Below, one piece after another: positions 31,083 to 42,507 of a DNA stretch of 64,000 nt (the stretch's first letter is position 1; each line of letters begins with the position of its first letter). Source of the stretch: Immersiella caudata (lineage: Eukaryota; Ascomycota; Sordariomycetes; Sordariales; Lasiosphaeriaceae); assembly GCA_030512335.1 (NCBI GenBank), contig JAULSU010000004.1, positions 3,348,001 through 3,412,000 of the forward strand. The letters run 5' to 3'. Made by a program: the position numbers and the translations under genes. The notes below the pieces were generated by a model. The model saw only the letters and a program-made list of their open reading frames with translations, made no database searches and was not told the DNA's origin.

Positions 31083-32266
31083 TCTGCTATTGTTGCAGCC
31101 ATCCAGAGTCAGTGCCTATTACACCTCGGCGCTGATGCTTCTCCAACTGGATTTGAAAACGACTGACAACATATGATAATCGGGCAGACAAGACTCTGTC
31201 GGACTACGGTAAGACTCACCGGCCACCTCGCCGAAATTGGAATTTCTGTTATTGACAGAAGCGGTGCATCTAGTTCGGCATTCGGTACCACGACGGTTAC
31301 TTTCGTGATGGACTATCCGTACCAGGTCGTGGTAGGAGCCTACAAAGCCCGGGTACTCTGCACGCTTTCCCACTAGCAGGCCGAGATGGGATATGTGAAG
31401 GAGTGATAGTGTTGCGTTGCGCCACAATCAACTCGCGTTGTTCTCAGCGTGATGGCGCCACAGCCTAAACCCGCGGCGTGTGTCAAGGTGTTTTGATGCC
31501 ACCAATAAGGATAAGCGAGGCCACCACCGCCCAGGCGGACGTCACCGTCCGGATATTATGGATATATCCCCCCTTCCTCCATTTTGGGTCTGAGCCCCCT
31601 CCAAAGGTGAGCTGCACCTCCTTGGCAGGCGAAACAGAGACTCACCGGCCAAAACATTCGCAGTACACAGCACACGTGCTCAGAATGAAGACGCGTCTCA
31701 AGGCACAGATATGTCTTGGATATTCCCGCCGCTCTTCGGTGTCTTGAGTAGGAAGTCGAAGCAGCGAAGTTCGCGAGTGTGCCGCACCAGCCTACGCCCA
31801 CGCCAGCTATGAGGAGGGATCTCTCGACGGCGGTCTGCGAAGCCATCCAAGGCGCCAATAGCATGGCAACAAGGTGGGCCATGGCTTGCGTGGTGAGGGC
31901 CTCTAAGAAAGCAGACCCAACGTCTAGGACCCAAGGGCCGCCCCAACCGATATTAAGCGGACTCACATGCATCTTCCTCCGCATTTGGTACAGCACTTAC
32001 AGGTGCGGCACAGGAGCAATGTACCGGCCTTGGCACATCTGGCCGCACCAGCCACACCCCCGATGCCCAGCACTGCCGACCCTGGCATCTTGGAACCACT
32101 TGGGTGAGTGCGGGCCATCCTGTATAAAGTGGAGGGCATTTGGTAGGACCCTGGAAACGCATACTCCCGTCCTCATACACATAACTCCGCTCTCCCAGTC
32201 TCCCGCAGCCCACTCCTTGCAGCGCTCATATTCTTTTTGACCTTCAGCTATAGCCGATACTCTGAT
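31083..32266. other. Intergenic region of about 1.2 kb
   Basis: Open frames occur on the minus strand at 31,556-31,996, but without a recognisable domain or good composition. The last 100 bases are CT-rich and probably the leader of the next gene. Confidence 0.5.
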
Positions 32267-33029
32267 ATGACACTGTCCACCACTTACCTCCTTCTCGCTT
32301 GTGTCTCGGCACTCGCTACCGCCCAGCGCGCCCTCGATACCGACAAGTGTGAGGAGGGTACGGGCGGTATCCGTCTGGCCGACAACTCAAAGGTCTTCAC
32401 CTTCGACAACAGTACCGCCGTGAGGCTTATCGACAGCCCCCAATGGCTGCTCTTCAATGGCCCCGACCACAAGTTTAACGTCACATGGCGATGTGCCGAT
32501 CCATCCCTGCCCGTTCTTGTAGAGTGGGTCATCAATGCAACCGAAACCAATGAAGTGATTCGATGGGGTCAAAGTGAGTTCAACATCTCCTTCTAAAAGA
32601 CTTGATGTTGAATCGTTATTTCTAGACGTCACGGGTGTCACCGACCCGGCCAGCGGAAACGGCACATACTTCTGGAAGCCATTTGACTCGATTGTCAGCA
32701 ATGACTTCACGCCCAATGTCACAACCGACAGGGTGCGAGTGCTCTCCAGTATGAACTGGAATTTCATCTCGGTCTCGCAGCCCCTGAAAGACAGCATCAC
32801 TTCTGTTACCGAGCCGTTCGTCCTGCAGCCCGACCAAATCCTCCCCCATATGCAGAGCCAGTACAAGTCAGGCGCCGAGGCGGAATACCGCAAGTGGATG
32901 ATGGCCGTTGTGCCGGGCGTCATCATCGGCATTCTGATCTTTACCCTTGGTGGCGTCTACATCGGCTACGCAATCGAGAAGCGGCAGATCTACAAGCGAC
33001 AAACAAGGGCAGCTCGCAGCCGCATGTAA
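32267..33029 (+). CDS. Secretory-pathway single-pass membrane protein, unknown function
   Basis: Exons 32,267-32,573 and 32,626-33,029 give 236 residues. A signal peptide (MTLSTTYLLLACVSALATAQ) is followed by an extracellular or lumenal domain of about 155 residues. This has several N-glycosylation sequons (NSTA, NVTW, NATE, NVTG, NGTY, NVTT) and only two cysteines. A single transmembrane helix follows (MMAVVPGVIIGILIFTLGG, about residues 195-215), then a short basic cytoplasmic tail (EKRQIYKRQTRAARSRM). The layout is that of a type I surface or ER protein. No family recognised. The intron is 52 bases with a GTGAGT donor. Confidence 0.72.
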
Positions 33030-33270
33030 CGGCCTCGCCTCTTCTTCTCCTTCTTACTTAATTGGGCTATGATCACGACTCTCCTTACTCTGGGCAAGGA
33101 TTTATGACATTCATAGACGGCGTCGGCACGCTCATTTCCATAGCAATACCCCGGCCAGGGGCTCTCTTCGTCAGATAGGATATCGAGAGACCTGGCCTGT
33201 ACAACACCTGAACTCAACCCAAGAAGGGTGTCTAATATACCACATTCCCCAGACCATGTCCCACGCGTGC

Positions 33271-33980
33271 TCACTCTGGCTTCCTCCCCAAGCAGATCAA
33301 AAATGGAAACACCATCTTCTCTCCCTTCAGCCCTTCCCCAGGCACACTCTCCACCCCCTTCTCCATTTCAAACGCCGTCTCAACCCTCACCCCCTCAAAT
33401 CCCGCCCCCTCCAACAACCGCCTCATCTCATCCCTCTCAACCCTATGCCTCTCCACTCCCTCTATCTTTGCCTCGGGGTGGGACCTCCTCGCCTCCGGCC
33501 CGAAATTCTCAAAGTCCGTAACAGCCACCAAATCCTCCGGCTTCAAACAACCATACATCACCCTGAAGAAAGCCTCCAAATCCTTCACATGATGCAGCAC
33601 CAAATGCGAAACCACCACATCAAACCCCCCCTTTGGCACGTGCTCCCCCGTAACAGGATCAACACCCACCCGCTCATCATTCGGATCTTCCAAAAGTGCA
33701 CAAACCCCCTTACGTTCTTAACCTCGGATTGCGTAGAAGCGAGTTTTTGTTGCAAGGCATGGATCATACCCTCGGCGGGATCTACCGCGGTCAAAGAACG
33801 TACGGAAGGAGCGAGGAGGAAAGAGAGGAGGCCGGTTCTCGAACCGAGTTCGAGGATGTTGAGGGTGGAGAGATCTGAGGGGAGATGGGAGAGGTAGGAT
33901 TTGTGGGCGAGGGAGGTTGCGAGGAGAACAGAAGGGTTTGTGTCCCATGTTAAAGCTTCGGTGTCAAAGCGGGAAGACAT
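33271..33980 (-). CDS. SAM-dependent methyltransferase (class I), frameshifted
   Basis: Starts MSSRFDTEALTWDTNP at 33,980. Motif I is LNILELGSRTGLLSFLLAP with VRSLTAVDPAEGMI as the following strand and acidic residue. The later part has GGFDVVVSHLVLHHVKDLEA (motif IV region), VMYGCLKPEDLVAVTDF and a basic RHRVERDEMRRLLEGAGFE. The frame changes by one base at a C-run (33,705-33,709; five G on the coding strand), so either this is a recent pseudogene or the run is one base off in the consensus. Corrected length would be about 236 residues, normal for this small-molecule methyltransferase type. Substrate unknown. It lies tail-to-tail with the membrane protein at 32,267. Confidence 0.75.
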
Positions 33981-34980
33981 ATTGTACTATTTTGTCTTGA
34001 TTTCTGGCTGAGAGGTGGAGATGGTGCTGTTGAGATGTATGTCTTTTGCTTGAGAAGCGGTGGCCGGTGTTTGGTTTGGAGATTGCAGTGCAAATTGAAA
34101 AAAAAAAAGGAATGAGGAGCAAGCTAGGTAGAGGGCAGAATGGCCTTAAGGCGGAGTGGTATTTATTTGCTGGAGATTGTCTTGTTGGAGAAGGAGGTGG
34201 TGTAAGTCGGCCCATGTGGGTCCGTGGCCGAGGTTCGGCCTGGAGCTCCGGCAGCGACCTCCGCGCCAAGCCGGTTATCGCCGGACGGAGATACGGCCTT
34301 GGCGCAGGTCCGTTTGCCCCTGAGCAGCTGCATGTCGACAATCAACAACCTCATCATTTCCATCACGATGGTCATTATGATTACGATTATCATTATCATC
34401 GTAGTGACATACATTTCCCTTCTCCAACACCACACCCACTTGCCGAACCCACAAAGCAGCAAGATACCAGGCCCAAACTCCGACAAAAACTAGACCAACG
34501 GTGACAATTTTTTGGTGCTTTTTTTGTTGCGCAAGTTTCAAAACCAAGTAAACGCAGCCAGCAGGTGATGCCTCCCCACAAAAGTTCTGCCGGCTTAGAG
34601 GTGGTCGCCGGCGCATGTGTCCAGCGACTTCACCACTCAACCTGTGAGGAACGTATTGGATTTCCCCAATGAGGAGCATGTGAAAAGTGCTGTGACATCG
34701 ATACGTGTGGTGGATCACTCCCATCCAAGGAAATGGGGAGGGAGTTGGCGACAGACACTGTTGAGGTTGCGTCTGCAACTCAATTCCTTCCAATCATGGA
34801 AGAGGCGTGGTGCTGTTCGAGTGTTGGCCACTCCCAGAGCGAGGACCTAAAAGGGAATTTTAAACCAGGAGTAATTGTGTTTCGTGTCTGCTTGCTGATT
34901 ACTCCCTTCAGGACCTTGGTTCCCAGCGAAGATGTCAGCACATCACCCTCGTGCTCGTAGGCTTGTTGTAAACTCACTCC
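33981..34980. other. Intergenic region of 1 kb with imperfect ATC/ATT repeats
   Basis: Contains an A-run at 34,098-34,109 and an imperfect CAT/ATT-rich low-complexity stretch at about 34,350-34,410. Both strands have short frames, but none is convincing. Confidence 0.5.
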
Positions 34981-35694
34981 TCACTCCCGGCCCTTCTTGT
35001 CCCTGCCAGTGGGCTTTGAGCCGTCGACGGCTCTATTACGGTCTTCATTTGTGCTGCCGGGAGCAGCAGCACTGACAGGCTCATTCCGCCCATCGGGTAC
35101 CGCACTCCCCGCGACGACGGCCGCCCACCTTCGGGGTGCTCTTTGCCCACTAGGCGGCCCGCCGTGCGTGGCTCTGTTTGAGCCCCCGTTCGCCCCCGTC
35201 GGGGCAACCGCTTGCCCGTTGAAGGGCTGACCAACCTGGGCCGCAGCGAAGGCCCCGGGGGGGACCGCATTCCCCTGTGGGAAACCCGGAGACTGGGGCG
35301 CGGCAGCGGGAGAACGGAAGGGGGGCTGAACCGGACGAGGCCCATAGCAACCCCATTGGTCGTACCCGCATTCCACCCCGGCCCCCGTTCGAGCGTCGCG
35401 CTGCAAGTCATGAGGGATCCAAAGGGGGGGCCGGGGAGCGCTCTGGTGGTGGAAGGGGGGCGGGGTTTGCCTGGGGAACCACCCCGCTCCGGGATTCAGA
35501 TCCGTGAGCGGCGAGGGGACACTCCTGGAGGACTGGGATCCGACCGGCGTAGCGGGATTGGCCGGAGGACCAGGGGCCGGGACAGGGGCCGGGGCCGGGG
35601 CGAAGGCAGAGGCGGAAGCTTGGGCTTGGGCCGGCAGAGATGCATCTACGGTGTGGGCATGGCCCTGGGCGGGAGTCTGCCCAGGGGATGACAT
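34981..35694 (-). CDS. Pro/Ala/Gly-rich low-complexity protein (hypothetical)
   Basis: A 237-residue frame begins MSSPGQTPAQGHAHTVDASL. The first third is an Ala-Pro repeat region (AFAPAPAPVPAPGPPANPAT). The middle is Pro/Gln/Gly-rich (PRPVQPPFRSPAAAPQSPGF; VGQPFNGQAVAP) and the end charged (RDKKGRE). No signal peptide, membrane helix or known domain. Strongly GC-rich, so frames on the other strand are also long and the coding strand is inferred only from the cleaner start. Disordered if real. Confidence 0.35.
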   Translation of the reverse strand: MSSPGQTPAQGHAHTVDASLPAQAQASASAFAPAPAPVPAPGPPANPATPVGSQSSRSVPSPLTDLNPGAGWFPRQTPPPFHHQSAPRPPLWIPHDLQRDARTGAGVECGYDQWGCYGPRPVQPPFRSPAAAPQSPGFPQGNAVPPGAFAAAQVGQPFNGQAVAPTGANGGSNRATHGGPPSGQRAPRRWAAVVAGSAVPDGRNEPVSAAAPGSTNEDRNRAVDGSKPTGRDKKGRE

Positions 35695-36272
35695 CTTGAG
35701 GCAAGAATGAGAGAAGGATGAAAGGGCCAAGAGAGAACAGCGCAGAACGACATAATCTGTACTCGAATATTCGTCGACCATCTTTCTCTTATCTCGGTTG
35801 TTATTCGGCCTTCTTCGGGTATGCTTCTCCTCGTCCGTTTAACTCTTAGTGGAGCCTAACGGGAATGCTCAAGGCAACCGCGACTATTGAAAGCCTCGAC
35901 GCCTCAGTGGTGAAGCCTTCGACGCCCTCAAGCCTGGATACGTCAACGGCCTTCAAATAAGTTGAGTCGAGGTGTCATGCCGCCAAGCTCGCCATCTGAG
36001 GAATCCCGGCAATATGGACCTCATCAACGGTGCGCACCAAGCTTAGTGGTCTCGAAATCTCAGCGGTCGTAAGATTGATGCCCATGGGATCATGGAAGAA
36101 AGACAGAAAGACAGGGCTGAGCTGTTGTGGCGTTCAGATTCAAATGGAAAGCATCCGTGAACAGTTAAACCGGGTCCCATAAATTGCTCTTGGAACGAGA
36201 TGGAACCGTATCGAAATGTTCGCGCTCAGGCCGTTGACCACGGGATGTCCTGCTTGCCAAGCCACACGGTTA
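35695..36272. other. Intergenic region
   Basis: Contains a short stretch of repeated GCCTCGACGCC-like words around 35,890-35,960, similar to words near the MFS gene. No gene is seen. Confidence 0.4.
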
Positions 36273-37270
36273 TCATTGAGAGACGTACTGTGCGACGTAG
36301 CCGACTTCCATCATGGCACCGTATCCGTCGGCGGTGGTGCTGTTTGGGTTCCCAGGCTGCATCGCATCTCGTGTCAGCATTGCCATCAACTTTGGAAGCA
36401 AGTCTCGAAGAAATCGCAAAAGAACCCACCAGTGCGCCACCAACGGCCACGTTGAGGATGAAGAACAGGGGCGCATGCGCCAACGTGGCCCACACCCCAG
36501 AATCTCCTATCTGATTGCCCGTGATCGTGTGGAACAGTTTGTGGTTTGCCCACCATGTGATGTTCTCCGACTGCCAGTCGCTTGCATCCGTAGAGCGATC
36601 CCAGATCATGCGCCAGAGCTGCCTGTTGGAGTCCGTCAGCCTCTACATCATCATCAAAATCAGGTTGCTGCTACCAATCCTGATTCGGGACAGAAGTTTG
36701 GCTGGTAAGGCCAGTAGTCTCGTCACAAATCCCACCTGGGGAGGTATTGCAGTGCGCCGTGCCATGTCCCTCAAGCACGCCGTTGACCGTCTCCAAGATA
36801 TCCAGCTCGCCGCAGCCTGGCCACTTCGTGCCTGCTCGGCTGGAGTTTCCGAGAACCCAGAAAGCAGGCCACATGCCCTTCTTAGTGTCCGTGGGATTGC
36901 TCCCGAAACGGATGTAGGCCTCAGCCACCGTACGCCGTCCTAGCTCCGGCGTGAAGGCGTGCTTGGACTCGATCCGGCCCGAAGTCCAACCGTTTTGCAC
37001 GGAGCTGTTCCGCCGTGGAACGATCTGCAGGGTCCCCTTTCCGCTGAGCTGCACGTTCTCAGGACTTGCGCAATAAGTCTCGAGCTCGTTGTTCAGGCCA
37101 AGATCCTTGTCAATGATGTCCCAAGTCTCCTGACTCGGTAGTTGGCCGCTCTCGTTCCCGGAAAAAGCATCGGACCAGACCAGGTTGAATCCATCGTAGG
37201 TGGGAGGGCTCCACGCTGAAGTGACAGCGGCGGTGAGAGGGAAGAGGAGCGCCACTGGAAGCGTCCGCAT
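36273..37270 (-). CDS. Secreted glycoside hydrolase family 16 enzyme
   Basis: Exons 37,270-36,675, 36,622-36,430 and 36,356-36,273 give 290 residues. A signal peptide (MRTLPVALLFPLTAAVTSA) is followed by a jelly-roll domain: FNLVWSDAFSGNESGQLP, NNELETYCASPENVQLSGKG, WTSGRIESKHAF, GMWPAFWVLGNSS and the catalytic block GELDILETVNG (nucleophile and acid/base glutamates of the ExDxxE type). Across the introns come WRMIWDRSTD, ENITWWANHKLFHTITGNQI, HAPLFFILNVAVGGAL and the closing MMEVGYVAQYV strand. GH16 enzymes of this type act on beta-1,3(4)-glucans or related wall polymers outside the cell. Introns are 52 and 73 bases. All junctions are in phase. Confidence 0.9.
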
Positions 37271-39137
37271 CGTGAATGTGGTGTGAGATCTCGATAAGGA
37301 TATGCGGCACTCTGAAGAGGCTGGAAGTATCTTGGGGGGAAAAAGAGGTATTGTGTAACCTAGATATAACGAAGGTTGGTTCCATGGTAATGACAAAATT
37401 AGATTTGCATGGGCGTTGGAGGCTCTTTTGCGGTTGAGATATAGCTTCCCACCGATCGGGCACGAGAGATGCGCATCGTCTTGAATACAATATTCGGCGT
37501 GTCGATCCGTGAAGGCGAATGCGCGCATGCCCGGGACACGGCTGCTGGCCGATCCGATGCACCATCAACTCTTGGGACGCGTGTTGCGGGACGCGGCCAG
37601 TCGCGCGAGCCATGATCCGGTTCCTGCAACTCGGGAGCATGTTGTCCCCCGATGTCGCGGGGAAGAAACACTGCGTAGCGTCGTTGGGTTTCGAGGTCTG
37701 CGTGGTGACAAGCTAGACAGCAACCTTACTAATTTAGGACAGTGGGAAGTGCGACGGGCTTCTGAGCGCTCACCCACTTTTTGCTCATCGATAGGTTCCT
37801 GGTCGTCAACTTCGGCAAGGCGAAAACTTTTGCCCATCTCCGCTTGCCTCATAAGGTTCCGCCAACGGCGTGGCCCCGCTACCCGACGCCCCCAACCTCC
37901 GCAGAAGAGCGCCATCCACGTGGAGGCGGCTCTGAGGGCTGACCGTTGATGCGGGCTTTGCCGGAAACATGGGTGGAGAAAGAAGCAGTGGGTGTGGTCG
38001 TGGGCTCAGCAGGACGCGGGTGAAATTTCGATTTCAACGGAAGAGGAGTCGCCAGGTTGATGACATCAGGCTCGGAATGTTTGAGTCACCAAGGGAGGGA
38101 GGGTCGCCCAACAGTCCAGTTCCAGCTCAGCTGTCATTTTCAGGTTTGCCATACCCACAAATTGTTCTAAATCATCTTAGCCAACCTACCTCTCGTCGCC
38201 CCATCATAGCCTCGGCACCGTTTATCTTGGTACGCAAAGCTGCGAATGGCTGACCTCTGCTCCACCCACTTTATCACCCCCATCTGCATTCGCGTTTGTC
38301 GCGCTCTGGGATGAAGAGCTCCAGTACCAAATGCTCGGCGACGAGTTTCGACGCCAGCTAACGAGATTTTATCGCTGTGTCACAGGCAGAAGAGTCTAGC
38401 CTACACGACTGCGTTCTCTGTGAGCGCACACAGCACGTCAAGTGGGGGGAGCAGCTGCAGACCCTTGGTGAGATGCTGGAAAGCAACACATCTTCGTGGC
38501 GGCGACGGTTATACCCTTCCTTCTCGTCCGGTCGATGGAACGTGGATCCCCGATGGTGTCTCGGAAGCCAACTAACGGAGCATTTATGGAGGTTCGAGCC
38601 GACACAGATCTTCTCTCCTGTCTTTGTCTGCTCTGTGCAGCTCAGCTTCGGCTGCAATAATGGTCCCGCCAACCGACCTGTTCACCCACATTGCATGAAA
38701 CTGAAGGGCGTGGGTGAGGGTAAAGGGGCAAATCACTACAAATAATTCCGTGTCTTTTTTCTGGGCGAGGAGGCCAATATCAAGCCAGTGCTTGCTTGAG
38801 GTCGGCTAGAGCTGAGTCTAGATTTTGTCGTTCCTTCCACAACGAGTTTCTGTTTCACAGTCGACGCTTGTTGACCAAACCGATTGGCCGTCTCTTTGCA
38901 CGACTAACACCTCGACAATCTCGCGTGTCGCGCGTGTGTGATGAAAGAGACCCAACTCGAACCTAGAAATCTCCAACGCCCTCTTTCCACCAATCAAGGC
39001 CTCTCTTTTGACATCGAACAACGCCTCGTTTCCTTTTGAGAACACCGTGCTGACGATTAAAAACGCCCGTTTTCGATTCAACAAGGCCTTAAATACACTT
39101 TAAACCCCCTTTGGTCGACCTTTTTAGGCGTGCGACC
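37271..39137. other. Intergenic region of about 1.9 kb with degenerate repeats near its end
   Basis: No supported gene. From about 38,970 to 39,110 it contains degenerate tandem units of 21-22 bases with the word AACGCCTC or AAGGCCT, the probable leader of the MFS gene. Confidence 0.5.
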
Positions 39138-40785
39138 ATGGCCGAACAGCCCTCCACCGAGATTACCGTGGCCTGGGAGCCGGAGGATACAGACTCCCGC
39201 AACCCTTTGAACTGGCCGGCTAAGAAGAAATGGGCTAATGTGGCCGTTATTTCGGCCATGAGCTTTCTAGCGTAAGAAACGGCCAAAACAAATCCTCGGA
39301 ACGCCTCAGAGTCATCAAAAATAGGCCTCTCAAGATGCTTTTGAGCGTCTTCTAACATTCTTAGAACGGCTCAAAGCACTCTTGGGACGCCTCCCTGGAA
39401 TCTTTGAACGCCTCCAAGCATAGCGAGCATGGCTGACTGAAACAGACCCCTTGTCTCGACAATGCTCGCCCCGGCAGTCCAACTCGTGATGAAGGACTTT
39501 GAGACCTCTTCGTCAGCCTTCGCAACATTCTGCATCTCCATCTTTGTTCTCGGCTTTGCATCCGGACCTCTCCTTCTCGCACCCCTGAGCGAGCTCTATG
39601 GTCGCGTTATCGTCTACCATATCACCAACGTCCTTTTTGTCTGCTTCACTATCCTGTGCGCCTTGTCAAAGAATGAGAGCATGTTGCTTGCCGCTCGATT
39701 TCTGTCAGGTTTTGCGGGCGTCGCCAGTATGACTATTGGATCAGGGACGATCGCCGATATGATGCCCAAGGAGCAGAGAGGAAGAGCTGTGGGTGTCTGG
39801 TCACTGGGGACAATCCTCGGCCCAATGGTGGGCCCCATTATTGGTGGACATGTCGCAGAGAACCAAGGCTGGAGGTGGATGTTCTGGATTCTTTCCATGG
39901 CTGTTAGCTTCTCATTCACCTCTAAAAGCCGGCCCAGCTAACCACGTCTAGATTGCCTTTATCACCATCATTGCCTTTCTCGTGCTCCGCGAAACGAATC
40001 ACTCCGTCATCCTTGAACGCAAAGCCACTGCCCTCCGAAAGTCTACCGGCAATCCGCACTACCGCTCCCCCCTCGCTCCAACCATCACCCCCTTCGAGCA
40101 CTTCAAACACGCCATTATACGCCCGACAAAGATGCTCTTTCTATGCCCCATCGTCACAATCTGCTGCGTGTACGTCGCTCTGCTCTACAGCATTATGTAT
40201 CTCCTCTTCACGACGTACTCCTTTGTCTTCAAAGACGTCTACCGCTTCGCCACCTCTTCCGCCGGTCTCGTCTTCATCGCCGGTGCCGTGGGCACACTCA
40301 TCGGTGTGCTCTACGTCGCAGTCATCTCGGATAGGAATCTCAAGCATCTCCAGGCATCGGGAAAGACGATCAAACCGGAAGACCGACTGCCGCTGATTAT
40401 CACACTGCCTGGGTCGTTGGCATTCCCAATTGGTGTCTTCATCTATGGCTGGAGCGTGGAGGCAAAGTTGCACTGGATCGTGCCGCAGATCGGGACGGGA
40501 ATCATGGGGTTCGGTGCGATATTGGTGTTTATTGCCATCCAGACCTATCTCATGGACGCCTTCGAGGAGTATGCTGCCAGCGCGGTTGGAGCTAGTGCGG
40601 TGCTGAGAGGGATTATGGCGGCGTTGGTACCGCTTGGGGGCTTGGATCTGTATTACCGGCTCGGGTGGGGGTGGGGGAATAGTGTGCTGGGTTTTCTGGC
40701 GTTGGCATTTGCGCCAGTTCCGATGTTGCTTGGAGCTTATGGGCACAAGATTCGGGGAATGGAGAGGTTTAAGGTGGTGTTGTGA
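39138..40785 (+). CDS. MFS multidrug or polyamine transporter (DHA1 type)
   Basis: Exons 39,138-39,271, 39,446-39,902 and 39,952-40,785 give 474 residues, the usual size. The amino-terminal SRNPLNWPAKKKWANVAVIS motif is typical of fungal DHA1 transporters. Twelve hydrophobic segments can be traced. The loop after helix 2 has SELYGRVIVYHITN (MFS motif A region) and helix 5 has GSGTIADMMPKEQRGRAVGVW followed by LGPMVGPIIGGHV (drug:H+ antiporter motif C region). The central loop is KATALRKSTGNPHYR. Probably a plasma-membrane proton antiporter; substrate unknown. Intron 1 (174 bases) carries degenerate 21-base repeats. Intron 2 (49 bases) has the less common donor GTTAGC with a GCTAAC branch point. 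Confidence 0.9.
39296..39425 (+). repeat. Degenerate 21-base tandem repeat in intron 1 of the MFS gene
   Basis: Six consecutive units with the recurring core GAACGCCTC (variants GGCCTC, GAGCGTCTTC, GAACGGCTC, GGACGCCTC) begin every 20-24 bases. Similar units lie upstream of exon 1 at about 38,970-39,110. Confidence 0.6.
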
Positions 40786-40970
40786 GCATGCGGATGGTTG
40801 GGATATGGCCCATGATGTTGGAGATTGCGCCAAGCTTGGTATTGGGGCCTCTGGCTGGCTGATGGATTTAATAAGGGTAAAGAAAGGGCTCAACTCGGCC
40901 CAGCGCTTACAGGCTCAAGAGCTTGAGGAAGATTTCACGGGCGTAGGACGGACTGCGTTCTCGACTCATG

Positions 40971-42213
40971 CTACCTTCCATGACCAATGGCGTGAATGTC
41001 GTCGATATCCCCGTCCCCGCCCAACGTCAGCGTCTCGCTCATGTCGGTCATGACGCTTGGTGCCCCTCTCGTCCTCACTGTCCTCGTGTCATCGATCTGA
41101 GGCAAACCTCCCAATGTATCGGAGTTCTCGCCTGCTATGCTGTGGCCGGAAGACGTCTGAGACAGATGGTGAAGCTGCTCTTGCGGCGGTGCGGTCTGAT
41201 ACCTGAGCCCAACACCTCCCTCCTTCTCGACTGGATACGGATAATGTTCCAAGGGTGTTGCGCCTCTATTGAGCAGGGTCTCGTCTCGACTTGGATTCGG
41301 TCGGGTTGTTGCGGGTTGTGAGGCGGCTCTCTTGCGGCGTCGCAGGAAGATGAAGATAGCAATGGCTACGACGAGGAGTAGACCACCACCGACCGCGATG
41401 CCTGCGATTGCGCCAGTGGATAACGGGCTGGACGCGCCTGGAGATGCTGTGGAAGAGTCTGCGTTGCCCTCTGAGCTGGAGTCCGAGCCTGAACTCGAAC
41501 CTCCTCGGGTCGTTGCTGGGCTGGAGGTTGGATTAGACGGCGATTGCCCTCCAGGTCTTGTCTGGCGAAGGAGTGGATCGGTTGCCGGGGCTATCAGGCG
41601 TCGAGTTGGTCAGCTGTCCATGAGCAGCTGCTTGCGGCACCAAATCGGTGCGCACTCCCATTTCTGTTACAGGTGCACCTACCGGAATTCCAAGCGCCGA
41701 ACTCGTTTGGCAGATATGTCGCTGACACTTGCAGAAACGATCCCTTGTGACAAAAGTAGCTGGTAGCAATCGGCTTCTGAAACTCGGCAGTAATTGCCGG
41801 GTACCAGAAGCGGGTTGCGCAGTACATGTTTCCCTTCCAACGTCAGCCAGCCGCCGGGAACCGAGAGAGTTGAGGGCTGCCCTTACCATGCACAACACTA
41901 CACCTGCTTCTGAGCACGAATCGCATACCGTCGACGCATCGGAGCAAGAAGTCGGGATTACGTCGCCAGCCGAATGGCATCCGGCGTGGTCCTTGCCGTC
42001 GATCGAATTGACAGCAAGAGCACAAGTTGAGGAAGGTGCACACGAGATGGCTTGAAGCTCGGCATGTCAGTCTTGAGCGCGTGCGAGATCCAAGAGCGCA
42101 GGACCGGGGTACCTACGCGAATTGCCGTCATAGTCTCGGCCACATACTGCCGCATCCTGTCGCCGGAGAAGCTCCGGCGCAGCTGTCGGCACGGGCAGTG
42201 CCGTGATCCTCAT
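40971..42213 (-). CDS. Cysteine-rich single-pass surface protein, unknown function
   Basis: I reconstruct four exons from 42,213 to 40,971. The extracellular part has LRRQDAAVCG, SCAPSSTCALAV, CSDASTVCDSCSEAGVVLC and YCATRFWYP, the arrangement of a common but uncharacterised fungal family of Cys-rich ectodomains. A Ser/Thr/Gly-rich stalk (SSSGSDSSSEGNADSSTASP) leads to a transmembrane helix (GAIAGIAVGGGLLLVVAIAI) and the stop-transfer FLRRRKR. The cytoplasmic tail of about 130 residues is rich in Thr, Pro and Asp and ends DIDDIHAIGHGR. Introns: one after GNSR-coding bases near 42,110, one near 41,890, and one with donor GTAGGTGC and a GCTGAC branch ending at about 41,597. No signal peptide is visible at the chosen start, so a first exon may be missing. 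It may be a sensor or adhesin. Confidence 0.65.
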
Positions 42214-42507
42214 GGTCGGACGACGAAGGAATGTCGATGGACGAGGACGGAAGACTGGAGGGGGGAGCCCCCACTAGTATACTCCTGGTACCTGGACCAG
42301 AGAGGCGTTTTTGCCAAGATGTTCTCGACCTGCCTTCAGCCAGTCAAGTGTCGCAATTTCCACTAGCTCTCCACGCGAAGCCGAAATGGGGAGGGGGCTT
42401 GCATGATCGCTTCAGCCGCACCAGATCGTCGGGGAACCTGAGCGAGATTCGGATTTCTCCTTCTTTGGGGTTTCTCACCCTTCACCTCACCCATTTTTGC
42501 AACCGCG

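Noticed and set aside
31556..31996. 146-residue minus-strand frame
   Set aside because: Opens without an ATG-led conserved start, has no recognisable domain and ends abruptly; kept as intergenic.
34163..34793. Minus-strand frames with a hydrophobic segment and His/Asp/Asn repeats
   Set aside because: The repeats come from an imperfect ATC/ATT low-complexity stretch; the hydrophobic segment alone is weak evidence.
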